Below are positions 1-12,808 of a DNA stretch of 64,000 nt, in pieces. The position numbers and the translations under genes are program-made. Origin of the DNA: Cantharellus purpuraceus (lineage: Eukaryota; Basidiomycota; Agaricomycetes; Cantharellales; Hydnaceae); contig JALBUN010000034.1 of NCBI GenBank assembly GCA_025174535.1, positions 412,501 to 476,500 on the forward strand. The letters run 5' to 3'. The notes under the pieces were generated by a model. It saw nothing but the letters and a program-made list of their open reading frames with translations, searched no databases and was not told where the DNA came from. How positions within the stretch are numbered: position 1 is the stretch's first letter; each line of letters opens with the position of its first letter.

Positions 1-1211
1 AAGACTAGAGAGTGCAGACAACAGCACGTTATTTATACCTCATCTTGAGGCTGTGGCTACCTTGTGTTTCTATAGAGCCAAAAGGGTTGAAATTGCTATT
101 ACGGCAAGCCCCCTCGCATTGATGGACATCCATAGACAATAGGCAAATGTATAGTAGATTTGAGTAAGACGCCTTGAGTGGCGCCGGCCCGCAGTCATGT
201 GACATACTTCTGAACGTGCTCGATTGCGTAATTAAACTTGACCCTATGCAAGCATCTGCAGCTATATGTCCCTATCAAGTTCAGATTGATTGTGTACAAA
301 ACTAACCTTAAGCTGACACAGTGCTACATCGATTTTGATCTATCCTGATCCCTACTTTTCATAGCAGCGGGTGGAACAGACTTAGGGTGCCATAGTAGAG
401 TCCTACACCAAAGGAGAACTCACCCCCAGCGAACGGTCTGAGAGTACTATCATCATGACCATCTCGGGAAGAGTAATGCGGCTCAGATATATCACCTCCT
501 ATATTGGGTTTCTGTGGCAGGAATTGTGGGTGGTATCTCAACGTCAACTCTCATTGATCATCCTCAGAACAGTGGACCAATGAATAATATTGATTCAGTT
601 TAACAGTCGAGTTTCGGTTTATAGTAGGGGTTGGAGTGTGGAGATTCAAGCCATAGGTGTTACTAGTGACTAGTGAAGCTTCAAACGGCTCCTGCAAACT
701 CCGCATCCGAAGTGAGAGTAAAACATGACACTCGAATTCTCCTGAATTTGAAAGTCTCTGAGTAGAAATCACATTAAACCATGTGTACAGGGCTTAAATA
801 GGCTCCTGGAAAACCCTGTTGTTCTTTTGCGGTGACGCCTACACGTTACAGTGCAACCGCATGCTCCCCTCAACGCCTGATTAAAATTGAACCATCAATA
901 GTTATATGGGAGCCGACATGGATGTGATATGCTCGAGACGAACGTCAGGCAAAGGCGCTGACATTCAAAATCCACATTTTCAACAACCTTTGCCTTGAGA
1001 ACGTTGTGAACAAGGCAGCTCGAAATTGGCGACCAAGAAAGGAAAGGAGCACCGTTTATGTAAACTCCGCTATAATTGAAGTACTTCGATTTCATGAGCG
1101 TGCGTTCTTCCTTCCCAACCTCCTTTACGACTCCTTGACGACTTCCAAAATCTCGCCTGTACCTGTCATTCTTTCGTAGCATTGTCAACCTCAGTGCTGC
1201 CTTGTACCAGC
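1..1211. other. Intergenic, no gene recognised
   Basis: I see no ORF with family similarity and no consistent exon chain on either strand. The short ORFs here, including a minus-strand one at 895-1278 that lies antisense to the start of the next gene, look like chance. The stretch ends in the 5' region of the SAM-domain gene that starts at 1212. Confidence 0.5.
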
Positions 1212-3379
1212 ATGGCTGCTTCTCCGTTGATCTTGACGTTCCCTGGCTCTTCATCCTCTCGTGATACTCCAAACTCACACCCCTATGGTATGTCGAAGCA
1301 TGAAGGTGACATTCAGTATTTCTTACTGTGTATTCGTAGCCATCAAGACCTCTTCGAGTGCGGTTCTTACTCGCTCAAATTCCGCAGGACACCGCTGTAA
1401 CACAAATCATCACTATACTCCCATCTCGCCAGCCAAAAGCCCTATTGGAGCCAAACAGAGTCGCTATGTGCCATCTCACAAGCACTCCAGATCGCTACCG
1501 TCCGCCACTGGTGACCCGATTATGATACCTCCGCCTGTGCCTATGCCACCATCACCAGCTCTTCCTGCGCGGCTTGCCAATCAGGGGCATACAAATGGTG
1601 ATTTAGGTATCGTCAGTGATGGCGAGGATATTCTCCCAACGCCTCCATTAACGTGGAGGGTGAAACGGAGCGAAACCTTGCCATCGATGTTCCCTAATAG
1701 GAGTGACACGGAGATTGGGGTACAAGACCTTCCTGTGTGTTGCACCCTCCTATTCTGGAAAAGTTGTTGCTAATTTACTATATACCTATATCATTGGTAG
1801 AAGAACCCCAAGGCTTGGACACCAACCCAATTATCTGTTTATTTGTCATCTGCTCTCCGTATGAAGGGTGGAGCAAAGTTGCCTATGCCAGTGGTGCGTG
1901 ACATAGGTTTGTTAGTAATGAAGGAGCACCTCAGTGGTCGGGCGTTTCTGCGGATGAAGAAAGAAGATTACGATGCGTACGAATAACCCATCATTTATCG
2001 AAGAGTTGTACTAATTAGACTCGAATTGTTCTAGCTTGGGAATCAATCAACTCTGGAAAGATGCGCTCCTTGATGCCAGCCGTGCACTTCGCCAGAACCT
2101 TGTACAAGGACGGATCATGGGCTTCGGATCCGGATCCCTCCAGTCCTCCCAGTCGACTGAAGAACTACTGCTTGTTCCAGAAGAAGATGATACTAGTCTT
2201 GGAGTTCTTCCTGCATACAGCCCTGTGGACCTCGCCTACTTCCGTGCTCCAAGCACCCCTCCCCGACAATGGGAGGAAGATAAGAAACGAATGAGCAAAA
2301 CCTCCTTCCGAGTAGGCCGAGTGCGTGGTATGGTCGAAACGTATGAACGTAGTTTCAGTGAAGGTAGTGCCAGTGGTAGTGAATGCGACGAGAGGGAAGA
2401 CGTTACAGCTATCCTTGATGGTGGCCAGCTGGTATGTGAGCCAGAGGACGAGGGTGGGTTCGCTAGTGGAGAGGAGACGAGTACGTCCGAGGATGAAGGT
2501 AATACCTCAAAGGTATATATGGACAGCGACACTGGCACAGGCGTTGATCCATCCTCTACCAATGCGCACGCCGAAAGTTACTTAGCGGCGAAGCGGGTTG
2601 ACGTTACTCCATCCCCACCTTCTGTCGAGGAGCTATTGAATGAACACGAGGGCAGCAAGCTTCACAGCGACCGCTACTATTCATGGGGAGCCAAGGCATG
2701 GGAAGACGAAATAGACAATCCAACGGGCGTACGCGCAACGGCCAAAAGAGTCCCGCTGGACAACACAATTAGTCAAAAATCCCAGCCTCGAGAATTGCAC
2801 TTGACATCTTCGACCTCTGGCAGTGCACCCAGAGGCCTGACCGAGCTCTTCTCGCATCCAACGATCGATGTAACGCCTCCACCTAAAACCATGAAGGACG
2901 TCGGTGTAAATGTAAGAGAAGAAGCCGAGGATGCAACCTCGGTGCCAGGCCCTGCTGTCCACGAGCTTTTGAAGGGGTTCCAGAAGAGGTTGGAGGTAGT
3001 TGAAAAGCGACTTGACGAATTGGAGCGCAAGGAGGAAGAGAATAACAGCATCCGTGAGCAGGCACAAAACGAGGTTGAGCAGCACCAGGACGAGATTGAA
3101 ATTGTCAAGCAAGACGGTGTCGATGTCGGGCCTGGAATCCACCTTACTTTCCCCTCCGACCTTCTTCATGGCGCTGCACAGGATGCTCCTGAGCCGAGTG
3201 ACGCTGAAATGGATGACGTTGAGCCAGAGAAAGAGCAGCGGATGGCAAGAAATTACTTAGCGGCGGACCCGAGCCTATCTGAATTACCTCGCTACATGCT
3301 CCTTGTCTCGTTGGGAGTCGTCGTGCTTACCACGAGGGCTGTTCTGAAACGGGTGATGGGAGACAGAAGGGGAATATGA
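1212..3379 (+). CDS. SAM-like domain protein with coiled coil and C-terminal membrane anchor (copy 1)
   Basis: Proposed exons are 1212-1287, 1340-1719, 1801-1976 and 2035-3379, in consistent phase and giving 658 aa. The N-terminal half is low-complexity, with a motif HPYxIKTS...LTRSNS...HHYTP. Around residues 155-215 a region starts WTPTQLSVYLSS and ends SGRAFLRMKKEDYDALGI, which resembles a sterile alpha motif. A motif GRVRGMVETYERS follows, then an acidic low-complexity middle, a coiled coil near residues 515-555 (LEVVEKRLDELERKEEE) and a final hydrophobic segment with basic residues after it, as in a tail anchor. All these blocks recur in the same order in the gene at 17164-19136. Function is unknown. 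A SAM domain plus tail anchor suggests a membrane-bound scaffold, which is inference. The SAM call is by eye and could be a SAM-like helical bundle. Confidence 0.8.
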
Positions 3380-3510
3380 CGGTATTTTTGTACAAGGCCG
3401 TCCCAAGGAATAACAAACCGTATGTTGTTTTGGAAGTAACTATGCACCATTCGCACTTCACTGTATTTCTCACCGCATGTTCTGACCTGGTCTGTTTCGA
3501 TTTGCTTTTG

Positions 3511-6500
3511 TCATTTTTGCCTTCTTTTGACTTCCCTGCAATGTTTGATGTATATCACGAAACCATTACGACTTTCACGAACTAAATGATAACGAATTGA
3601 TTCGCGACTAGTGTAGCGTATTATAAGGTTGGTAACAGGGCTGTTTAACATTGTATTGTACACTTGGTTAAAGACTAGAAAACTTATCAGTCTGCCAACT
3701 TTGAACAACAGCAGGTGCAAATCGTACCCGATAGCACGCATGAGGATGTAGCCAACAGTTGCAACGACCTACACATGTGAACACAATCCATTCCTAGTCA
3801 GTAATGTAACAGTTCAAGATCAGGTCATCGCTCACTATCATCGCAAGGATACTAGCTGGAACGCCATTCTTAAGAAAATCGACATTGGTAAGATATGCCT
3901 TCCCCATTTCATCAACCTGGTTCGCCCTGTGTATATATACTTTGGCGTAAGAAAAAAAAAACAGGCAGACAGGGATCGTTCAGATAACTTACGCCGTTTG
4001 ATTTGGGAACCCTGACACTGGCATACCCATCCCCGTGGAGCAGATGAGCCCCGTAAGAAAGATAAGAAGACGAGGATGAGGTTCTGAGAACTGGAATCCC
4101 ACTTCCGCCGCGATAGGCACAAGGAGAACGCTAGCGATAGTGTGGCTGATGAATGTAGACACAATCTTGACATGAGACTTAGTGAGCTATTCGTTCCACA
4201 AGGGAGTCTGTCTCGGCCTCACCAGGACAACCAATGATAGAACCAAGACCACGTGGTATAAAGACAGACCGTCAATCAGGTGACGTACGAATTCGTCTAT
4301 TATGTCCAGTAGCCCGCTGGAGTCGACAGCTTTACCCAGCGCAATTCCACCCATGGCCAGGACTGACCTCCTGCTTCAGCAACGAGTGAGGTAAGTAAGT
4401 GGGGGGTAAAAACTCACAAACGATGGTCCATAAGAATTGCTCGAAATCGTCCTAAAACATCTTGAGAAGGTGATTTTAACAACACAGACCAGCTTGCATT
4501 ATTACCTTTTTGAGTACGCCCGTTGAGAAAAATGCCACAATAGGTATGATGGCAATCACCCCCATGTCCCCCACCCATCCCTCAATTTCGTGTGCTACGC
4601 ACCATAACCCTATTGTGACTATGCAAACTAAAGTGACCCACCACTGCTTTAGTGTAAACCTTTCTCTGGTGGGGCGAATGGCTTTGATCTCTAGCTCTTC
4701 ACCATCGGCAGTCGTGCCCGGTCGGTAGCTCAGCACAAGAAGCAACCAAATGAGGATGACAGAGACAAAGGAGACTGGGAGTGCCACCGCAAACCACTGG
4801 AGCCAATCTATTGGGGGATTCATATACTGGAGAGCGATCAAATTCTGAGGAGATGAGATGGGAGAACTTTGTCCCCCGATATTTGCGGCCAAAGCGATGC
4901 CTAGCTGAGGGAGTGTCATTAACCTGGGAAGACGAAACCAACGCAAAACCGACAATTAAGCATGGAGCAAAAGAGGCCTTGGGAGGAAGCGTTCGCAAAA
5001 TAGGCTAATTTTTTGTTAAGATCAATTATGATATGACATCATCAATTGAGTGGGGAATACCTGTATCAGCGTGAAGCAAAGGGTCGGCGCAGCCACATTA
5101 CTGCGTTACAAGTAGGTCAATAAAGAATCCAGCAAAGAATTGAGGTCACTATCAACGCGCCTTATCCACATGCTTGCAAAGCAGGCTACACCCATGAAGG
5201 CTAGTAGTACAACATTGGGTCGTTTACCGGCCAAACTGAGGACACGTGTGATGAGGACACGGTCAATGTTCGTTTTGCTTAATGCTGAGGCAATCGTGAA
5301 GCCTCCAATGAGCAACATGATTGTTGGAGAGAACATGACAGAAAATATGAATCTGCAAATGGTCGTCGGCACACAAATGACATCAATGGACTGACGGACT
5401 CACTTTGTGGCATCCGGTGTGGATAACCTCGCATGCTCCTCATCATCTGCACGGATGGTACGGAACACAACCAACAAGAAAGGTATAGATAGGGAAGTGA
5501 CAAAAAGGGGAATTGCCTAGTTACTTTGTTAATCATCCAGCTCTCGATGACGGCAATCATATGTACCTCGGTAGCCCACAGTAGAGTAGCAAACAATAGG
5601 ATGGCGAAGCAATTATTTGCCTCAACACCTGCCACGACGCCAAGCTTGAGTGTGGCAATGAAGACGATGGTAGCAATCGGCAGAAAGGCTTTCTTTTTCT
5701 TGAATCGGAGCGTTCCAAAGCGCGTATGGAACACGAAATTGTGAGACTTTGCGCCAGGCGTTAGGGAATCAATCTCCACGTCACCCAGCGATCTGACTTG
5801 TCCGTCCTCCTCGCCTCGCCGCTCATTACCTATCATCTGGCGCCATACGGTGTCCCGTTCCCAAGCAATGTGCTCTCGCTGATGTACACGAAGTTGTTTG
5901 AGGGCACTTGATTGGTCGCCTTTCGTGACGCATTTGGCGTAGAGGGCTACTAGCTTGGCGATAGCTTCCTGCAACGCAGTTCGACTAGCTTCTCTAAAAG
6001 GGTATGCCTGATCAACGACATTATGCATGTACGGGTCTTTTAGCTTATGAGAAATGTCAATGGAACACCAAGTCAGCTAAGGTATAATACACACCTCGCT
6101 ATACGTGACCTTGTCGTATCTATTGTTATTGACTGATCAACGGTATGAAGAGATGCGGGAATATAGTCACATACTTTTTTAGAATTTTTCTAAATCCAGA
6201 GTAGTTCAGCTCAACATATGACCTAAGAGATGTGAACGAGAGATAGAGGTTAGTTATTTTGCGTTTGAATAAGGCACGAGTATCGAAAGCATAATTGCTC
6301 TTCGATGTCCAGATAGATTCAGACTGTTCTTGCGCGGACTCTGGCACTAGGGATTTGAAAATCTTCCCCAGTCGTGTTTGTGGTCCCATGGTACTAGCTG
6401 CTGGTTTGGGTGGGAAAACCGTGCCAAAGCCTGGTGATGTCGGTGACCAAGAGGCTCGCCGCCCACCCTGAGTTTCTCCACTCGTCTCTGGGATAGCCCC

Positions 6501-7179
6501 GAGATTAGGTTGTACAGCAGCTACGCTGGCCTCCAGATCGCCCTCCTCACTAGATACGCTGCGTCTGCGTTCCAAAGCGCTTGAGCTTCGGCGCCTTCGT
6601 TCACCTGGTCCAAACCATTGTGATATGTTCAAATATCGCGTATAGTATATACTTACGTGCAGCAGGGGACTTGGAGTGAGATGTTGACCTCAGTCGCCGC
6701 CGCGAGCCGGATTGTGAAAAGTCCATACTTGGTGACAACAGATCGTCGTCGTCGTCATCATCCTCATCCTCATCCCCATCATTCTCCAGGTATGCTCCAT
6801 CTGGTCGTAGGCCCTGGGACTCTTTGCTCAGCACTTGATCTTCCAGAATATCCAACTCGTCGAACAATTCTCGCTCCTGGGACTCGTAGAACGTTGTTAT
6901 CTTGTGCAGTTCCTTATCCAACAAAGGTTTGAAGAGATGATCGGTGGAGGAAGCAGAATGGCCAAGTAATGATGTATCCTCATTGGCCTCAATGTCCCGG
7001 TACACAGAGACAGTAGAGCCATGTTGCCGCTTCTCGATGACATAGATTTGCTTCTTGAGGACAGCATAGTTGATATATTCACTCCACCATTCGGCAACGG
7101 CATTAAATTTGAGAGAATCGCTACGACAGATATCAGAGCGGTTAATTAACCTGGAACAGGATAACTACCTAAATCTCAT
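3511..7179 (-). CDS. SPX-domain low-affinity phosphate transporter (PHO87/PHO90/PHO91 type)
   Basis: Fifteen exons fit one frame of 965 aa: 7169-7179, 6657-7120, 6175-6604, 6095-6119, 5567-6043, 5404-5516, 5161-5352, 5061-5100, 4950-5004, 4506-4900, 4418-4451, 4223-4362, 3993-4165, 3836-3926 and 3511-3768. The protein starts MRFSDSLKFNAV, the typical SPX beginning, and the SPX domain closes with NYSGFRKILKKYDK; a poly-Asp/Glu linker sits between. About ten or more membrane segments follow, with the signatures ATEAIPLFVTSL, NIGGQSSPISSPQN, LAMGGIALGKAV and DFLKNGVPAS of the DASS/Na-sulfate symporter fold. The family imports phosphate at the plasma membrane or exports it from the vacuole, with SPX sensing inositol pyrophosphates. 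The intron at 5101-5160 appears to use a GC donor. The family normally ends soon after MRAIG; the last roughly 60 residues here may be intronic or 3' UTR. Confidence 0.9.
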
Positions 7180-8476
7180 GCTAAAGTCGATCCTCTTTGG
7201 CCGGTCGGATATAGGGGCAAGTGGTATAGACTCCTCGTCGTGGTCAAGTGTCTCTGCTGTTGGCAACGAGTCTCTGACAGAGAACCTGGCGAGCCAATGC
7301 CTGATGAGATCCAGCGCGGAAAGCGTGACGGGAGTAATTTAAAGTGGACACACTAGTGTCTTCTGTCCGATGTCACAGCCCAACACTGCCATAGGATTGA
7401 ATTTCGACTGTGACTAAATAGGAAATATCAAACAGCCAAACAGCCCTGCTGACGAGACGGGACTATATTCATAATGCACTTGATCCCAACATCGGATCAA
7501 CAATGGGAGATATGTATGGGAAGCACATCTTGTTCATCCCTTTCTGGGGTATACAGCATTCTTATAATGCAGACTCTCGTGTTAGATTGTAGAGGACATG
7601 TCCAAAATATAATTGCTCTTTGCAGTGCAGATCGACTCTGTTGCCGTGACGTTGTACAAGAGACAGGAATCTCAACTGCGATCCTATGATACTGGACTGT
7701 TTGGACCTTGAAATAGCCTGTTGTTCTTCGTCGAATTCTCTAGAACTGTCCACGGTTTTTTTGCAACGAACGCTAGGTGGGATTTAGATCCACATAATCA
7801 CTGGATTATGTCCTGCTTTGGTCTTGCGATGCATTCGAATTTAAGCGCAGTGTAGCACCATTGTCCATCGCACGTGAATCCCTATCTGGATGGGGGCCAG
7901 GTGACTGCTGCACATAGTATGTACTTGCTCTATGAGGTCCACCAATCCATTTGACAGAGTCTGCTCCTGCGCGTGAACTTCAGCAACACATCGTTCCAAA
8001 AAGGGATGAACGCATGCGCGCGAGCAGCCAGCATGTTAACGAAGTTTCCTCGTTTGCTGCCAGTCTAAACCATGAGTGGTTGCCACACAACCACAGTGTA
8101 GATTTGCTTGTTGAGCGTCCATAATTTTTGGAGTCCTACATTGTGTCGATTACAGTAAAACAATATTCTTGATGGGTAGAATGTGAGTATGGTAGTTACT
8201 TCTTGAAGATCTAGCCGCTTACTCAAACTTCATCCGAACTCGATGTCCAACTCATGGTCTTATTGATGAACATTGTCATTCTCACGACAAACTCCTCAGT
8301 TCAAGTTGAGCGAAACCCCTAGTAGTAAGTATTTAAGTATTTGGCGCTATCGCGCGCTTGGCCTTTTGCCTCGAGGCGGCGCCTGTCTTGAGTAACACGT
8401 GATAGATTACATATACTGGGACAACGAAAGTGCTCACTAGCACATTTAAGCTTGCAGGAACTCACTAGAGCACGCC
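7180..8476. other. Divergent intergenic region with two CACGTG sites
   Basis: This 1.3-kb stretch separates the start of the phosphate transporter (minus strand) from the small membrane protein at 8477 (plus strand). No exon chain is recognisable. CACGTG hexamers lie at 7871-7876 and 8396-8401. In yeast this core is bound by Pho4 and other bHLH factors, so a link to phosphate control is conceivable but unproven; a hexamer is expected by chance every few kb. Confidence 0.35.
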
Positions 8477-9158
8477 ATGGGCACCAGTACAAGTCCTGGC
8501 TCTCGAAGAATGCAGAGAGGCTCAGTTGTCGAGCATACGAGGAAGCAGCTCAAGTATATTGCCACAGGAGGCGCAATTACATGGTTCACTGCAATTTTTC
8601 CACAACTACGTACACTTCTACACGATGCGAAAGGTTCCGCAAGGTTGGTCGTTGTCTTGTGCTTCCTGGTCTCAAACCTTACTTTTCTCCAGAATATTCA
8701 CCTTGGTTTCCGTGCTCCTAGGTGTAACTACCATTCTTATCTTCCTCTACCTCGTGTTTCTGCCACGAGTACGTGGTACTAATTCCAACGTACGTTCGTT
8801 TACTTGGCACGGTTCTGTACATTTGTTTGACGCATATAATAGTATCTAAACTGGAGGAAGTCTCCTGAATTGGCAGTTGTCATACCAGTCGGTCCCCAAT
8901 TTTCCACCCCGAAGTCTTGTCCTGAACAAGCTGTCCCCGAATCGTTATCTAGATCCTCACCACCTCAATCGTTGTGGGTTGGTCATCTCTTGCCTTCACT
9001 CTAAGTACCTGGTCCTCACTGGGCACCCTCTGGAGTATCGTGGGTTGTAAGTCCTGAACCAGTCTCTTCTTTGCATATTGACACAGTTTAACATAGGCAG
9101 CGGTCTTTATGCGCTTTGTTTTGGGCTCATCGGCCTGATTCCCGTCCCTGATCGCTGA
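8477..9158 (+). CDS. Small uncharacterised multi-pass membrane protein
   Basis: Five exons, 8477-8643, 8693-8789, 8843-8887, 8953-9046 and 9097-9158, join in consistent phase to 154 aa. The exons are short and lie in different frames, so the gene is easy to miss in simple ORF scans. Hydrophobic segments fall near residues 27-47, 57-80, 98-120 and 128-150. The second reads FTLVSVLLGVTTILIFLYLVF and is followed by LPRVRG; a loop LNWRKSPELAVVIP leads to the third. I recognise no named family, and I would expect close relatives only in Agaricomycetes. The fourth intron could start at either of two in-phase donors (GTAAGT chosen). No function is proposed. Confidence 0.7.
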
Positions 9159-9394
9159 TCACTGATCGAGATTGCTCGCCCTTTGTTCTGTATAGATTTG
9201 TCAATATTTTCGACTGTCTCTGACGTATCGCATTGAATCTTGCTGATGTTGTGTTATGAAGCGGTTTATAGTTTATAGGTATAAAGGCAGGACAAGGTCA
9301 CTCGTATGTAATAATTAATATGAAGGTAATGCACATGGGGTCCAATATATAATTCGTGAACGCATACGCAACAGGACTGGGCTGTACAGTTAGT

Positions 9395-10696
9395 CTATAA
9401 GTCGCTCACACTGTGGATCCCAAGCTCCTTGGCAAGTGTACACCTGCCCTTGTCTGCAGTAGAGCCAGATTGGAATGCTTTAATGAGTGACGTCTGAGTC
9501 TCATCCGTCCTTGAGCAAAATGCGGTCAATAATGATCCGTTAGTTAATGCAGGAAGATCAACATACCATTGAACCTCGTGCCCTTCTTTATCGAGTATGA
9601 TCTTGACGGTGGCCCACGAAAAGCGAACAATGGAGGGGAAACCAAAGGTTGGTTCCAAGGCTGATCTCAGCCACGCTTGTGTCTTCGGATCTGCATGGAT
9701 AGATGGCTATTAGAGCCAAGACTGTTCAAATTTCAAATTCAGCCTACCACTGGGATATCCGCTACCTAACGGAACACCAACCCCTTTCATAAATTTGTCA
9801 TTCTCACGCACTGAAACGCCTCCGTTATTTTCAGCTGTGTCATATCGTCCTGTCTCTTCATAAATCCATCGCTCAATCCACGCATCTCTAGTGACTTTCG
9901 CGGCTACACTAGCGGCGCCTACGATGGTGTAAAGAGAATCTGCTTTCGGTTTGACCGTTATAGACAGTGTAGTGAAAAGTGAGGATAGGTATGCCTGGTA
10001 TGGTATTGATGGCCCGAGAGCATCCACGTATACCTAGCACTTCGCTCGTTGTGATTGAAAGGACATTCTACACGGGAATGACGTACTTCGGATAGCTTAA
10101 TACCTGACTCTATGACTTCGCTAATGAGTAGCACGGTCGCCTCTTGGGACTGCTGGTTAAGATTTGTGGGGGGATGGCGGAGCATACCACCAGAAATAGC
10201 TTGTGGGCTGTAAATAAATTGAATTATCTAACGCTAGCAAGTGAGAAACACCAATATACCTAATTACGCGTACGGACCATCCCATGCTTTCTGGATTTGA
10301 TGACAGTGAAGTCAGCAACTGTGCCCGTGTCTCGTGAGTCAACGTCTTTGAGTCTGCATCGCAAGTTCTTTTTTTGACATTGTTTTATGGCACCAGGGAC
10401 ACACCAGCAAATCCCATTCCATCTAATGTTTCTTTGTATGAGACTGGACAATATGCAACAGCATAGACCAATGGTCCAAGCACAGGTCCTCGGCCTGCTT
10501 CATCCACTCCCAGAATATAAGGACCCTCTGCTGTCGGCTTTGGGGAGTGATAGGTATAAGACTGTGAAAGAGCAGTGAGTGGAGATGGAAGGGACGGTGG
10601 CTCTGGGTTGCTGCCGTTTGCTTCAGGCTCGGGTGATGGGGAAGTCATGGCGGCTTGTGGACGCGTTGTGGGCGCGTCTGAAATGATACTGTTCAC
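9395..10696 (-). CDS. RNH201: Ribonuclease H2 catalytic subunit A
   Basis: Six exons (10405-10696, 10260-10353, 10087-10207, 9748-10033, 9567-9690, 9395-9509) give 343 aa in one frame. The type II RNase H core is plain: [19 protein letters not shown] carries the first catalytic Asp and Glu with the GRG loop, then [17 protein letters not shown] with a further catalytic Asp, and [14 protein letters not shown]. The enzyme cuts the RNA strand of RNA:DNA hybrids and starts removal of single ribonucleotides from DNA, in a nuclear complex with subunits B and C. About 60 low-complexity residues precede the core; an internal Met (MTSPSP) could be the true start. The stop of RPT2, on the same strand, lies only 80 bp upstream of this start, so RPT2 termination and this promoter must share that space. 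Confidence 0.95.
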
Positions 10697-10776
10697 ACGC
10701 TCTCGACAGGTTCAACTTACATGGAAAGGACTGAAGCCTCCATGCAATAGTATTCTATTATACAAAAACATGCCGG

Positions 10777-12389
<1,613 letters not shown>

Positions 12390-12808
12390 GGTTCAAAGTA
12401 GGTGGGTAAGGAGTGAGAGAGATGGTGAAGCAGACGCGTCAGCCACTAATGGCGATTACGTGATCACGCGTTCCTGTCATGCCGCCAGATCTCTGGCCAT
12501 CTTTTGTAGAAAATATATTATTGTCCTTCAGCTTCACAATAACTGAAAAGGAAGAGTGTGCTTTGCGTATCACATTAAAAGAGAGGGTGATTTCCTAGTT
12601 TCAGTGCGCAAATCTTATTGCGTTCCATCTCTGGTTGATTCCATGATGGTTGGGCATCCAAAGCGCTACTCTCCTGTTTCAGCGCAGCAGCCACGGAGAG
12701 TTACCGCCATCTTTTCAGTGGTATCTTTGAGCGGTACCGTGATGACAAATTCCTTCTCTGCACTGCGGGTCACGTGCCCACCACCCACGCTTCAGCTTGT
12801 CTGCAACG
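12390..12808. promoter_or_regulatory. Divergent promoter between RPT2 and the Rho-GEF gene
   Basis: This 419-bp region separates two oppositely oriented starts and must hold both promoters. A CACGTG lies near 12771. I do not see the PACE element (GGTGGCAAA) that drives proteasome genes in Saccharomyces on either strand. No small gene is apparent. Confidence 0.45.

Noticed and set aside
895..1278. Minus-strand ORF of 127 codons at the start of SAM copy 1
   Set aside because: It overlaps the start of a gene with a consistent spliced model and shows no domain.
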